Below, in pieces: positions 35,901 through 46,275 of a stretch of DNA of 64,000 nucleotides. Made by a program: the position numbers and the translations under genes. Below the pieces are notes generated by a model, which was given only the letters and a program-made list of their open reading frames with translations, had not been told where the DNA came from and did not search any database. The first letter of the stretch is position 1. Every line of letters begins with the position of its first letter. The DNA comes from Agapetus fuscipes (Eukaryota > Arthropoda > Insecta > Trichoptera > Glossosomatidae), in NCBI GenBank assembly GCA_951799405.1, contig OX637361.1:11320170-11384169 (forward strand). The letters run 5' to 3'.

Positions 35901-38498
35901 CCATATTCACGATCATCTTGACTTTCCTGAAATGAAAATCCTTGGTGTGTTATTGCAAAAAGGTGAACTGGTTCAAATCCCTGTGGAACCAAGTGTTATA
36001 GATACAACGGATGATGTCAAAAGCTTACATCATTCTAAAAGAAATTGTTCTTTTGAGGATGAGGTATGTATTATTTTTTTTGTGAGTTTGTACTTTTTTA
36101 GTACTGTTAAGTTTGTACTTTTACTTAGGAAGATCGGCAAGAATTGCAGGGCTTATATTATTTCAGTTTTTTTATTTTATAAGTGCCCACACAGCATGTA
36201 TAAATGCAAACTTGTGTGTGATGCTTGTAAGATATTGCAACTTAAGATTATAGATTGTAGGAAATGGAGTAAACGCAAAGTCTATAGACAAAAGCTGTGA
36301 TGTCACACTGCCAAGGTTATCAATACTTTTTTAATGGTTGCCCTAGTAAAGTTACATAGACCTGTGACGTTTGCCCAAAGGACACCTCCATCACAAGTGT
36401 CGTGAATCATTGATATTCTATTTTTAATTAATAATGAAATTAATAATAGTAATGAAGATAATATTTTTTTGCAGGTTCATATCACCATTGGAGCTTATGG
36501 ATATGAAAATTGCATCATAGAATGTCGCATGAATGTGATAGTGAACAAATGTGGCTGCATACCTTTTTTTTACAATATTAAACATTATAAATGTAAGTTA
36601 AGTAAATGTTGATTCTTTTTACATGATGTTATTACAAATAAACATATTAGATATATTTGAAGGAATTGAACGATATTCTAATGGATTCTTAATTTTCAGT
36701 GCGCAAGAATCTACGTTTCTGTCGGTTTTCAGATATAAATTGCTTAGAAAACAACAATAGTAAGTAATATTGCCATATAAAAGGAGTTGCCACAAATTCA
36801 GTAGACAAAAAAATTGTTATGACACACTGCCATGTTGCTAGGTAAAAGGCAAAGAAATATTTTTTTATTGGCAGCAAAGGAGAAAAGTCATATAAAGCTG
36901 TGATGCTTGCCCGCCAAGAAAAAAATCAAGTTTAAAGTTTTGTTCCGAGTCTATTATAATTCATGGAATATACATACATATAATGTCCTCATTCCATTTC
37001 TAGCTATGATACATAAATTATTGATCTCTCAACTATATCTACAACAACATGAAATATATCTGTCAAATTCAAAAATAGAATGTTCAATGTTGCCTTGAAA
37101 AAGAAAACTCTTTCCCTAGATTTTGTTCTCATATTTTTAAGGAATTGTTTGTTAATTTTCCTTTTCTCCTATGTCTTACATGAATAATAAAAAGGTACTA
37201 CTTAAAAGTTTTTAATAATAAAAAATATGATGATATTTACAGAATTGCTGTATACCCTGCAATCGTCTGACAGCACAAACAAGTCGTCCTTTGGTCTCCA
37301 GTGCTCTTGTTTCCCCACATGCGATGTGACTTGGTACACGTACAGCTCGGATGTTGGGGAAATGATTGACAGGTACAGAACACAAGCATTTTCTTCCTCA
37401 CTAGAAAAGCATCTCGCACATTAATTGACCTAGACAAAGTTGTGAGGTAGTAAAGTTGGGCTGCTAAATGCGGGTAGCACATATCATGCCTTTGAATTTG
37501 TCGATAGTATATTATTTTTTGTATTATTTTTAGGGAAGGGGAAAACAACTCTCAGATAATAGCCCTGCATGTGTACTACAGTGAGTTCAGCTGCATCAAG
37601 TATAAACAGAGCAATCTCATCACTTGGGATGGCCTTTTTGGTAAAATTATTATCACTATTTTTATTTTTTAATTAATCCTGTGCGGGAGACTCCCTAGAT
37701 TTCAGAGACTCTAGGAGTGTATAACACTTGTTGTAGTACTCCAGAGGGGGATACGAGCTTGGTCGTCGCTACAAAGCACCAATACTCAAAAAAGACCCAG
37801 TTGCTGTAAGGCGCGATGGACCTTTAGTGAATGGTCTTTGGTAAAGGTTTTATAAATTTATCAACCGAACGAAGAGCATATTTGAAAATATAAATGGTAT
37901 ATTTTTTGTGTTACGCCGGGATTCGAACCCACAACCTACCATTTATGAGTCCGAAGTGTTGCCACTGGACCATGGACCAGTCTGAATTTCTTTAGTAAAA
38001 TGCATTGAATATTTTTCTTGCTATAGTTCAAAATCTTTTCCCATTATTTGGAGTTGGCTCTCTTGATATATTTCATCCAAATAAAGGAAAAATGGCAAAG
38101 TTTCCTTCTAGTTGTTAGGACTTTAGTTACTTACTGGACTTTGCTGAAATAAAATATTGATAAAAATGATATTTTCAGCTTCCTTTGGAGGAATTTTTGG
38201 CCTGTGTCTTGGAGGTTCGATTTTGAGCATTGTGGAGTTTTTCTATCATTTTACGATCCGTCTTTATGCTGTGATGAAAAACAAGGGATCTCAAGATGGC
38301 AGCACACAGAAAATGGAAGAGAAATCAAAATGGCAGAACACTGTTCCACATTTCAATAATTCAAAAGATAATGAGACGCAGAATGCTTTGAATATGAGGA
38401 GAAATAAGCTGAATTTGAATAAATTTGATGTTAGGACGCACAGAGTCAACAATGAAGATGTTTTTTTCATTACTAAATTCAACAAAAATGTTTACTAG
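32963..38498 (+). CDS. Pickpocket-like DEG/ENaC sodium channel subunit
   Basis: Twelve exons: 32963-33001, 33858-34055, 34370-34476, 34832-34985, 35063-35208, 35677-35824, 35899-36063, 36475-36592, 36700-36759, 37243-37372, 37534-37640, 38179-38498. Phases match at every join, giving 563 aa. The family forms amiloride-sensitive trimeric cation channels in the plasma membrane, used in touch, pain, osmotic and chemical sensing. In order: the HG gating motif (TTIHGLRYV, about 31-32), TM1 (about 43-68, ILWTVFIMLEVAFCCILMTL), FPSVTIC (92-98), a Cys-rich extracellular loop with IIECRMNVIVNKCGCIPFFY and GLQCSCFPTCDVTWY, and TM2 beginning SFGGIFGLCLGGSILSIVEF. The GxS selectivity filter is G469-G470-S471. 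A cytoplasmic tail of about 75 residues follows. The Met start is in good context (ACCACCATGC). Introns hold repeat C, SINE-B and repeat F. The ligand and the ppk subfamily cannot be named. Confidence 0.92.
33084..33440 (+). repeat. Repeat C copy 7, interrupted
   Basis: Family order from TTGATTTATAAGTTGG to 'GCAACTTAGATTATAGAT', split at 33150 by a 131-bp insertion. In intron 1 of the channel gene. Confidence 0.8.
33151..33281 (+). mobile_element. 131-bp insertion inside repeat C
   Basis: Flanked by AATGTC on both sides (33145-33150 and 33282-33287), which is present once in other copies. GC-rich, with an open frame ending VSGGRPWGGWSH-stop, then A-rich and (AT)n tails. It resembles the 3' end of a non-LTR element or a retro-inserted transcript. 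Confidence 0.65.
35238..35358 (+). repeat. Repeat F downstream segment
   Basis: Aligns with 482-595 ('TTCAAAATGACAGTC', 'GATAATCTGACTCCGCAGAG', 'TTTAGCAAGTA'). In channel-gene intron 5. Confidence 0.55.
36120..36260 (+). repeat. Repeat C copy 8, degraded
   Basis: 'ACTTAGGAAGATCGGCAAGA' through 'GATATTGCAACTTAAGATTA'. The 5' third is missing and the copy is heavily mutated. In channel-gene intron 7. Confidence 0.5.
36290..36400 (+). repeat. Repeat F copy, degraded
   Basis: 'GTGATGTCACACTGCC', 'TGGTTGCCCTAG' and 'TGTGACGTTTGCCC' occur in family order. Confidence 0.45.
36795..36930 (+). repeat. Repeat F copy
   Basis: 'GACACACTGCCATGTTGCTA', 'AAATATTTTTTTATTGGCAG' and 'TGCCCGCCAAGAAAAAAATC' occur in family order. 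In channel-gene intron 9. Confidence 0.55.
37740..37982 (-). mobile_element. SINE-B copy, reverse orientation
   Basis: Minus-strand GACTGGTCCATGGTCCAGTG head, B box 'GGGTTCGAATCCC', then the body to 'GCGACGACCAAGCTCG'. In the last intron of the channel gene. Confidence 0.8.
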
Positions 38499-38607
38499 TA
38501 GTATGAGCGTGTGTATAGAGGCACCTAGCGATAAAACTGTAAAGCTTTTTAATGCACCAAGGACGCAAACCTATCGTACTGCCGGAAGGTAAACACAGAT
38601 CCACTTC

Positions 38608-38613
38608 AATAAA
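38608..38613 (+). terminator. Channel-gene polyadenylation signal
   Basis: AATAAA 110 bp after the stop codon, the first of an AATAAATAAATAA run. Confidence 0.55.
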
Positions 38614-38769
38614 TAAATAAGTATCCCTACTGCTTTGTGTGTGATTTTTTTCTCTTAATTTTAATTTGAAAACATTTTCGATGTCAATCACATTTTGAAA
38701 TAATTTTAAGGATAAATAATAAAAATTGTGAAATTAAATTGTGTACCTACATTATTTTACAATTTGAAA

Positions 38770-38965
38770 TATGATATCTACTCCATAGGTAGAACGTTGG
38801 CATTCTGAGTGGGATGTTTGTGTGTTGAATCTCAGGACGTCAGAAATGATTTCCCGTTATGGTTTTCCTTCAAATAAAATCTTAGGAAACGGTAAGGTTT
38901 ACTCAGTCTTCACAGAAAATAAGTAGTACCTACCGACTCCTTTAGAATCATCTTGTTTCCCTTCT
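38770..38965 (+). mobile_element. SINE-A copy, degraded
   Basis: The tRNA-like head is mutated ('CTCCATAGGTAGAACG'); 'CAGAAATGATTTCCCGTTAT' and 'GGTAAGGTTTACTCAGTC' mark the body. Confidence 0.55.
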
Positions 38966-39354
38966 ACCATTTGGGAAGAAATATCTTTTCAAGTTGTTTT
39001 ATTACTTCTGGTTTTTTGATAATATGGAAGCAGGAAGATTTAAAAGCAGGTGTTTCATAAAAATTAAATGCTGTTCGTTGGTAAGTGCGTCACTCGAATA
39101 CAGCTCTGATTCGGCTGCTTTTTCGTCAGAAAATTATGTTTTTAATTTACTTAGTACGAATTAATGTTCAATAATAAATTAGAAAAGCTGCGCCTTGTTT
39201 TCGTATGAGTGTTGTGTATAAATGTTTCGCTATACTTAAGTAAAAAAAAAATGCTATCGGTTGTAAGTTTTTCTTTAGGTGAATTTATTTTTGTATGTAT
39301 TCTTGTCATGTTTATTAGTTTTTAAGAACGAAAGGTGTGTAAAAGGTGATAAAT
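38966..39354. other. Intergenic stretch, nothing recognised
   Basis: AT-rich, no gene or repeat recognised. Confidence 0.4.
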
Positions 39355-39480
39355 ATGAATGAATAGCCATACATAGGTATGCAAGGATGGGAATAAATTG
39401 AGGCAATTTGCAGAGGCTCTTGCCAACCATAGAGGAATGACGAAACAGTTACAGTATTTCCTTAAGTCTATATCAGCTGA
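39355..39480 (+). mobile_element. Family G LINE 3' fragment
   Basis: 'TTTGCAGAGGCTCTTGCCAA', 'AGGAATGACGAAACAGTTAC' match the 3' end seen at 48105-48225 and (in reverse) 53597-53650. Confidence 0.55.
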
Positions 39481-39505
39481 ACACAAGCCAAAACGATAAC
39501 CATCA

Positions 39506-39770
39506 ATCTAATCTAATCTAATCTCATCTAAGCTGCAAAGATATATTATATCATTTAAGTTTTATATTAAATGCATTCCCACAAGCAGATATGTATAATT
39601 TCGCGCTAACACATGCCGCATGTGGACCTACAATATAAAACCCAATCTCAAATGAACATAAGCCTTGCAACTCTTGCCGTCCTTCCCTGAAACAGGGGTG
39701 ACATTGGCAAAGTGAACCAATTTTTACAGTATGGGTGGTCAGCCGCATAACAACCTATAAGTCAAGGAAC
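39506..39770 (-). repeat. Repeat C copy 9
   Basis: Tail ATCTAATCTAATCTAATCTC, then all blocks to 'AACCTATAAGTCAAGGAAC'. Full length. Confidence 0.85.
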
Positions 39771-39800
39771 AAGGAACAAGGAACAAGGAACAAGGAACAT
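39762..39800 (+). repeat. (GGAACAA)n microsatellite
   Basis: About five tandem AAGGAAC units at the 5' edge of the repeat C copy; the first overlaps the end of that copy. Confidence 0.85.
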
Positions 39801-39867
39801 CAAATTTATTGCAATTCGGATAGGACAACGTCTGTCGGGTCATCTAGTAGAAAATATAACTATATAA

Positions 39868-40070
39868 TTGTGCCGGTGTTATGGCCGCGGGGATCAAGTC
39901 GGGTTATTTGGAACCAGATAACGTTGGTTCGAATCTCGCGACGATAACTTCGACCCTGGCTCAACAGATGCCGTTGCATGCACACAAGCTTCTGCTTTCG
40001 CATGAATGCAACTGGCCAGGCAAAATAGGTGAGTGGATTGCATTCCTATCAACAAATCTATTTTTTTTTT
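39868..40070 (+). mobile_element. SINE-D copy
   Basis: GGTGTTATGGCCGCGGGGAT head, 'GGTTCGAATCTC' B box, body to 'TTGCATTCCTATC' and a T-rich end. Best preserved copy. Confidence 0.75.
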
Positions 40071-40319
40071 AAATTGAGAGAGGAGTAAGTGCCTTTTCAC
40101 ACGGAAGATTTTTGTTCGGTTTGTTATAATTAAATGTATGGGATCGCTAGATAAACCGTGTGAAAACTACCATAAACTGCTAGACTTCAGATCAGGAACC
40201 AGACTATGCTGTGTGAAAAGGATGTAAAGCCCTTTGCACACTCGACGCATTGTGCCACCATTCTGTCCGGTTTTTCCATAGTTTATTTTTCTATCCGGCG
40301 CCGGGTCGGAAGTCAATGG

Positions 40320-40500
40320 TGCATGGGGATGGTCGTGGTAGAGGATGACCGAGAAAGGTAAGGATGTGCCAAATTTCTGAAATTGCGAATGAATAGGATA
40401 TCTAGAGTCATAGGTAATAAAAGGTGAGCTTGTTTGAAGAAGATTGAAATGAAAAAAGTATGTGAGGACAGAAGAAAATGGCGGTTGATCTGTAATGTTG
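40320..40500 (+). mobile_element. Family G LINE C-terminal fragment, eroded
   Basis: 'GAGGATGACCGAGAAAGGTA', 'AATTGCGAATGAATAGGATA' and 'AAAAAGTATGTGAGGACAGA' align with the GRPRK...EIANEW...VCKDR portion of the family G protein. Confidence 0.5.
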
Positions 40501-40607
40501 GCGGCTAGGACTGGGGTTTTTAAAATTAGGATTTTGTATTCTGTATTTGTTCCGATGTGAATACAAATTATTATTTGTGATTTAAAAATGTAACTTGTTG
40601 TATATGC

Positions 40608-40800
40608 TCCTTGACTTATAGGTTGGTATGTGGCTGACCACCCATGCTGTACAAATGGTTCACTTTACCAATGTCACCCCTGTTTCAGGGAAGGTCCGCA
40701 AGAGTTGCAGGGTGTATGTTCATTTAAGGTTTGGGTTTTTATGTTGTAGGTTCACATGCGGCATGAAGGTACAAGCGCGAACTTGTACCTACGTGTTTCT
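40608..40800 (+). repeat. Repeat C copy 10, 5' part of an interrupted copy
   Basis: From TCCTTGACTTATAGGTTGGT to 'AAGCGCGAACTTG...GTGTTT'. Its 3' remainder is at 41066-41133, on the other side of an antisense copy. Confidence 0.75.
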
Positions 40801-41065
40801 ACATCTAAATCTAAATCTAAGCTGCAAAGATGTGTATCATTTGAGATTCATATTAAATGCATAGCCACAAGCAGACACGCATAATTTCGCGCTCACACAT
40901 GCAGCATGTGGACCTACAGTATTGAGATTTGGTAAAAACCAAATCTCAAATGAACATAAGCCCCGCAACTCTTGCCGATCTTCCCTGAAACAAAGGTGAC
41001 ATTGTCAAAGTGAACCATTTTTTACAGTATGGGTGGTCAGCCTCATACCAACCTATAAGTCAAGG
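40801..41065 (-). repeat. Repeat C copy 11, nested in copy 10
   Basis: A complete antisense copy, tail 'ATCTAAATCTAAATCTAAGC' to 'ACCTATAAGTCAAGG'. Confidence 0.8.
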
Positions 41066-41133
41066 TTTGCTTGTAAAAATGCATATAATGTGAATCCCCA
41101 ATGTTACATATCTTTGCAACTTAGATTAGATAA
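41066..41133 (+). repeat. Repeat C copy 10, 3' part
   Basis: 'TTGCTTGTAAAAATGCATAT' to 'TTTGCAACTTAGATTAGATA'. Continues the forward copy cut at 40800. Confidence 0.75.
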
Positions 41134-41190
41134 GAGATTAGTTGTATGAAAGCTTTTACACAGTATTTCCGATAATCCATAGACTATCCA

Positions 41191-41372
41191 CCCCTGTTTC
41201 AGGGAAGGTCGGCAAGAGTTGCAGGGCTTATGTTCATTTGAGATTGGGTTTTTATACTGTAGGTCCACATGCGGCATGCGTAAGCGCGAAATTATGCGTG
41301 TCTGCTTGTGAGAATGCATTTTATATGAATCTCAAATGATACATATCTTTGCAGCTTAGATTTAGATTTAGA
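41191..41372 (+). repeat. Repeat C copy 12, 5' truncated
   Basis: Starts at 'CACCCCTGTTTCAGGGAAGG' and ends in the tail 'GCAGCTTAGATTTAGATTTA'. The tail unit varies between copies. Confidence 0.8.
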
Positions 41373-41667
41373 TCCGGGCAGAACGTGCTGTGTCTGAAAA
41401 GGGTGTAAGACTTGTTTCAGCAAGGAAGTAAGTAGTACGAGTGCTATAGTAGGTTGTAGGTATATGACGTCGATATTGAACCATTTGTGGGGCGAATACC
41501 TCTAGAAATATATGAGGGGGATGTTTTCGTGGCGCAGGTAGGACGTGTGAGCACTGAAGGCTTAGAAAGGCTCTCAGGGGAGTGTAGCGCATTGCAGGTG
41601 AAGGACAGAGATGTACAACCTTTCTGAAATACTCTCGATATTACTTTGAGGATAACTAAAAGTTATG

Positions 41668-41889
41668 CCACCCATACTGTAAAAAATGGTTCACTTTGCC
41701 AATGTCACCCCTGTTTCAGGGAAGGTCAGCAAGAGTTGCAGGGTGTATGTCCATTTGAGATTTGGTTTTTATGTTGTAGATTCACATGCGGCATCTGCAA
41801 GCGCGAACTTGTAAGTGTCTGTTTGTGAGAATGAATATAATGTGAATCTCCAATGTAACATATCTTTGCAACTTAGATTAGATTAGATA
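41668..41889 (+). repeat. Repeat C copy 13
   Basis: 'CCACCCATACTGTAAAAAAT' to 'GCAACTTAGATTAGATTAGA'. Tail to tail with the next copy. Confidence 0.8.
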
Positions 41890-42131
41890 ATCCAAGTTGC
41901 AAGGATACATTAACATTCAAAGCTCATATCAAATGCATGCCCACAAACAAACACGTGCAAGTTCACGCTTATAAATGCTGAATGTGTACTAACAAATTAA
42001 AATCCAAACGTCAAATGAACATAAGCCCTGCAACTCTTGCCGTCCTTCCCTGAAATAGGGGTGACATTGGCAAAGTGAACCATTTTTACAGCAGGGGTGG
42101 TCAGCGGCATACGAACCTATAAGTCAAGGAA
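41890..42131 (-). repeat. Repeat C copy 14
   Basis: From 'TCCAAGTTGCAAGGATACAT' to 'AACCTATAAGTCAAGGA'. Forms an inverted pair with copy 13. Confidence 0.8.
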
Positions 42132-42591
42132 CAGTGAAGCTATAAATCTTACATTTGAAAAATATGCAAACAAAACATAATTTAAAGAATATTATTCTTG
42201 GTTTTGCCCAAATCTACAGGGGTTAACATTATTATTTTTACATTTTTTTGACAAAGAGGCTCGCATACTCATGGTTGTGAATTGCCTACTAAATGAAAGT
42301 TTACTTTTATTCAACATGGAGGGTTTCTAAAATTATGTTTATTTCTTAAATTGTTCAGAAAAGGTCAGGCGAAAAGGACTTTATTTATATTAAAGTTGTA
42401 AATAAAAATAAGGAAGCAAAAATAAGAGTTAAATAAAAGCTTAAATTACACATGTGACATGCGGCATACGTGAGCGCGAACTTACACGTGCATGGATAAA
42501 AAATAAACGTGAATACGAATTAAAATATACCTACAAATTAATGAAAATGTTATATTTTTTATGGTTTGTATATAAACGCTGTGAAAATTCA
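42132..42591. other. Intergenic stretch, nothing recognised
   Basis: AT-rich. A short piece near 42455-42490 ('GACATGCGGCATACGTGAGC') is a repeat C remnant. No gene. Confidence 0.4.
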
Positions 42592-42745
42592 TGTTTTTTA
42601 GTTTGTTAGTCAATAAACAACACTTTTTAATTTCACAAATATAATGTATTTACAAAATTAGATTTTTTTAAATATATTATATTTGTGAAATTAAAAACAG
42701 TGTTTAAAAGAAAAGTGTTGTTTATTGAATAACAAACTAAAAAAT
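42592..42745. repeat. Inverted repeat with asymmetric arm
   Basis: The left arm (42592-42648) pairs with the right arm (42672-42745): 'AATTTCACAAATATAAT' with 'ATTATATTTGTGAAATT', and 'TCAATAAACAACACTTTT' with 'AAAGTGTTGTTTATTGA'. The right arm has about 18 extra bases where a CAGTGTTTAAAAG/AAAAGTGTTG segment is duplicated. Confidence 0.6.
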
Positions 42746-42894
42746 AACGAAAATGTGCCTATCCATATAGTACATACTTACTACAATATAATTTGGAAAG
42801 AGCAATAAGTAGGTATATTATTTTAGGAACAGAAAAATTACTTATTTTAAAAGCACAAATTTATAGGCTATATCACTTACCTACTTCGCTATAG

Positions 42895-43040
42895 TAATAG
42901 GGGGGGCCAGAGCGTCGATAGAGTTGCGTTTACTTTTTACTATCCTTGCATACCTCTTTCAATTCATTTATATACATCACCTTTTTACGTATACCTTTCT
43001 ATCTTTAATATTCACTCTTACATTCCATTCTTTCAGAATT
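42895..43040 (-). mobile_element. Family G LINE 3' fragment, reverse
   Basis: 'GCCAGAGCGTCGATAGAGTT' and 'TATCCTTGCATACCTCTTTC' match the reverse-oriented 3' region at 53630-53700. Abuts the L2-like fragment. Confidence 0.55.
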
Positions 43041-43345
43041 TCACAGACCTGAGCAAGCCTTGCGTGGACAAACACTGAGGTCAGCTGCATCAAGAAGCAG
43101 CTGCCTGGAAGTGTCAGCAAGAAGACCCCACACTGTTTTTGGAGACAGGGCATTCAAGGCAGCCGCTCCAATGACCTGGAATGCTTTTCCTGACACACTG
43201 AGGGAACTGGATTTGGAGACGCAATTTAAAAGAAGTCTCAAGACTCACCTCTTCGTCCAATCATATGGACAAGCGCCTTTGTAGTGACACATTGTCATAA
43301 AAGGCGCTATATAAATTCTGTGTTTATAATTATTATTATTAAGCC
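43041..43345 (+). mobile_element. CR1/L2-like LINE 3' end
   Basis: Translates to [20 protein letters not shown]...[18 protein letters not shown], a CR1/L2 RT C terminus, then stop, 'GGCGCTATATAAATTCTGTG' and an (ATT)n tail, as is typical of this group. Confidence 0.8.
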
Positions 43346-44267
43346 ATACTTTTCTTGGTCTTTACTCTTTTTCTTCCTTGAACATATTAAATTTTTAAAA
43401 ATAAAAATAAATACTTTTTGATTCTACTGTTTTGTAAATAGCAAATGCTTATAGGTTTTAGGTAGGTACGTGTGTCATTAGGATTAATTATTATAAGTAC
43501 CTAGGGTAAAGAGGTATTCAAATTTATAAGTTTATTAAGTATTCAAATTCTGGAAGGTTCCAGCAAAATTGGCTTCTAGTAACTACTATCTTTGGGGTCT
43601 AAAAAGCTGCAAACCGCTTGTAGGAGTCAGTCTATATACAACTGTCTGATTTGAACAAGAAAGACAGTGGTAGTGAACCAACGGTGAAATAAATGTAAAT
43701 TGCTAAACCATAAATGCGTTTTTTTTTAAACAAATACAAATTGTTAAATAAATCTAAGTGTAAAATAAATATCCTGTAAAGAAGACCAGTTTTATTAATA
43801 AGAAGACTATTTGAACCCTAAAAACATAACAGTACTTATTTTGGAGAGTAAATAATAAAATAAATTTCAAATAAGTAGAATCAAACAGTGTTTATTTTCA
43901 TTTTTTTTTTTTTTAATGGAGTTCTACAAAGTTTCCGATGAAACATTTCATCAATTCTTGAGCATATTATTTATACACACACATTGTTTGATGTAATCAA
44001 TTTAATAATTATAAAATAAATAAATATGAAATGATGGAAATTAATTAAGAAAATACTTAGTACAGATTGTGAGAATTATTTATTTAACAAAAACTTTTGA
44101 AGGCTTCAGAAAGTTTGTGCAAATTTACGTAAGTACTAAATAACATTATTGAAAACTTGAGAAAATAATGTTTTTTATTTAGGAAATGAAATCTTGTTTA
44201 TTAATTTTCACTTAAAATAAATTGAAATCAGTTTTTTACTTTGATTTAATCTTAGTTGTTCAGATAA
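43346..44267. other. Intergenic stretch, nothing recognised
   Basis: AT-rich. 'GAGTTCTACAAAGTTTCCGATG' near 43920 recurs near 51640, so a minor repeat is present. No gene. Confidence 0.45.
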
Positions 44268-44510
44268 ATGAAGATTAAAGCTCACACCACTGAAGCCTGG
44301 AAAAGAAGGTTGTGATGATTGACCCAAAGGGCCGCAGGACAGTGGGAAGACCCAGATTATGGTGGCTGGACAGACTGGTGGCAGACTGCCGTGCGGTAGG
44401 AGTATGGGACTGGAGGAGGAAGGCGTTGGACAGGCAACGGTGGCTGCGGTTTATCAAGGAGGCAAAGACTTAATCTGGGTTATTGCGAAATTATTACTGT
44501 TGATGATTAA
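44268..44510 (+). mobile_element. RTE/R-like LINE 3' end
   Basis: Translates to GRRTVGRPRLWWLDRLVADC and WRRKALDRQRWLRFIKEAKT then stop, a common C terminus of non-LTR endonuclease/RT proteins. Ends in TGTTGATGATTAAAG. Related to 58005-58215. Confidence 0.7.
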
Positions 44511-45459
44511 AGTTCACAACTGATACGTATGGGTTTAAGCATTTTTTTTGCATACGTTAGTTGTATTATTTGTAATTTGTCAAGAAAATCCTTCTTCAGT
44601 GATAAATTTAGCTTGTGGAATAGAGATAAAAAAAATGGTTGCATATACGTAAACCAGCTGATGTACATCATATTTCCTGTTCAAATTCCATCATATTATA
44701 ACCCACTTCCGAGAAATATTTAACCGAGGTCCTTATCAGAATTAAGCAACCAAATTTGATGTGCCAATCAAATATTGATTGCAGGTTGGCGATACAAATT
44801 AAATGCATGCCCACAAGCAAACAAGTTAAATAAGTTATCATACTGCATGCGTAGGTACTTAAAAAATAAGACCTTAACTTAAAATGTACAAGCTCCCTGA
44901 AACTCTAACTGCCCTTCTCTTAAAATAGGGGTAGCATTGATAGAGTGAAACTTCCTTTTAAGTTTTAAGTCTTGATCTTAGGCATATTTTTGAACCTTTT
45001 GTTGTCTATCTGGCTTTCACGGAGTTCTCTCCTTTGTATTACCTTCAGCTTATAGGTCATAAGATCCAAGAAAACTAAATTATTAATATCAGGCATTCAT
45101 CAAAACGTATTGCAAACAAAGGTAAGAAGGGGACAGACAAACAGAATATCCTCTGTCCCGTTCTTTTTGTTCTCGGGCTTGTATTCTGTATAAAACTTTA
45201 AGTTTGATCTTGAACAAAAAATGTATGGAAGCAAAAACAGCGCTTCTAGTGGGTGATTTAGTTTCCATACAAAAGGTTGAGTTTTAGCGTAGAGGCTTAC
45301 ATCAAGGGAACTGAAACCCGAGTATAAAACTGCGTAAATCTCATCTCGATTGCGTTAACAGAAAATAAATGGAATATACGACGGAGGTCCTAGAGAGTGA
45401 TTTACTTTTCATACTTACATTTTTTTTATTCACGTAACAGCGGTGAGTTAGGCCATTGG
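44511..45459. other. Intergenic stretch with one eroded repeat C
   Basis: A heavily mutated antisense repeat C lies at about 44790-44953 ('AAATGCATGCCCACAAGCAA'). Otherwise no gene or repeat recognised. Confidence 0.45.
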
Positions 45460-45886
45460 TTTATGATATCTGTGGACTAGACATTATTTTAACGAAAACA
45501 GACATTACTTATGTATTATCTGTTTCAACCTACTTACGAAAATGATCATTAGTAAGAATAGAACAAAGAACTTCACGGATGCATTTACAGGTGTACAAAA
45601 AAACTCGGGAGAATGTAAAAATGTTTCTAGAAAGGTGGCAGCATTGCCGCGTGCGTAGGTACTATCCCCGGAACAGTCCGAACATAGACGCATGCAATGC
45701 AAATCTAGTGATCGATAAAATTGACGAATTTTAAAGGAAAAAGGCATTATTTTAAGACATTATGGCATGTGTTGTAATTGGGTGTCAAAACACAAAATGG
45801 AAAAGCAAAAAAACATAAAATTTGACACGTAAAAACATGTTTTGTATGACTGCACAACTGCAACGTTTGACAGGACTGAGACAAAT
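45460..45886 (+). repeat. Dispersed repeat E copy 2 with THAP-like start
   Basis: Alignable with 21553-21947. At 45772-45828 a short frame reads MACVVIGCQNTKWKSKKT then stop. The C-x5-C spacing near the start is weakly reminiscent of a THAP zinc finger. Probably an eroded transposon, but the call is weak. Confidence 0.5.
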
Positions 45887-46038
45887 CGCTCCCCCAGTTC
45901 TTGTTTACCGTATAGGTACGCCATCTTGTCAAATATGACTTTTTCATGCAATTGTCTTAAGAATCAAATTCTACACAATCTGAGCTAAGATAAACCGTAA
46001 AACAATAATGTGAGAGTATATAAATAATATAATAATAT

Positions 46039-46275
46039 AATCTAAGTTGCAAGGATATATTCATTCAAAGCTCTCAGATGTATGCTCACAAACAAACACG
46101 TGTAGTTCGCGCTCACAAATGCTGATTGTGTACTCACAAATAAAATCCAAACTCAAATGAAAATACGCCCTGCAACTCTTGCCGACATTCCCTGAAACAG
46201 GGGTGACATTGGCAAAGTAAACCATTTTTTACAGTATGAGTGGTCAACCTCATACCAACCTATAAGTCAAGGAAT
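46039..46275 (-). repeat. Repeat C copy 15
   Basis: 'AATCTAAGTTGCAAGGATAT' to 'CCAACCTATAAGTCAAGGA'. Near full length. Confidence 0.85.

Noticed and set aside
39762..39800. CRISPR-like or telomere-like array
   Set aside because: It is a short (GGAACAA)n microsatellite; repeat C tails (TTAGA) also differ from the TTAGG telomere repeat of insects. No spacers anywhere.
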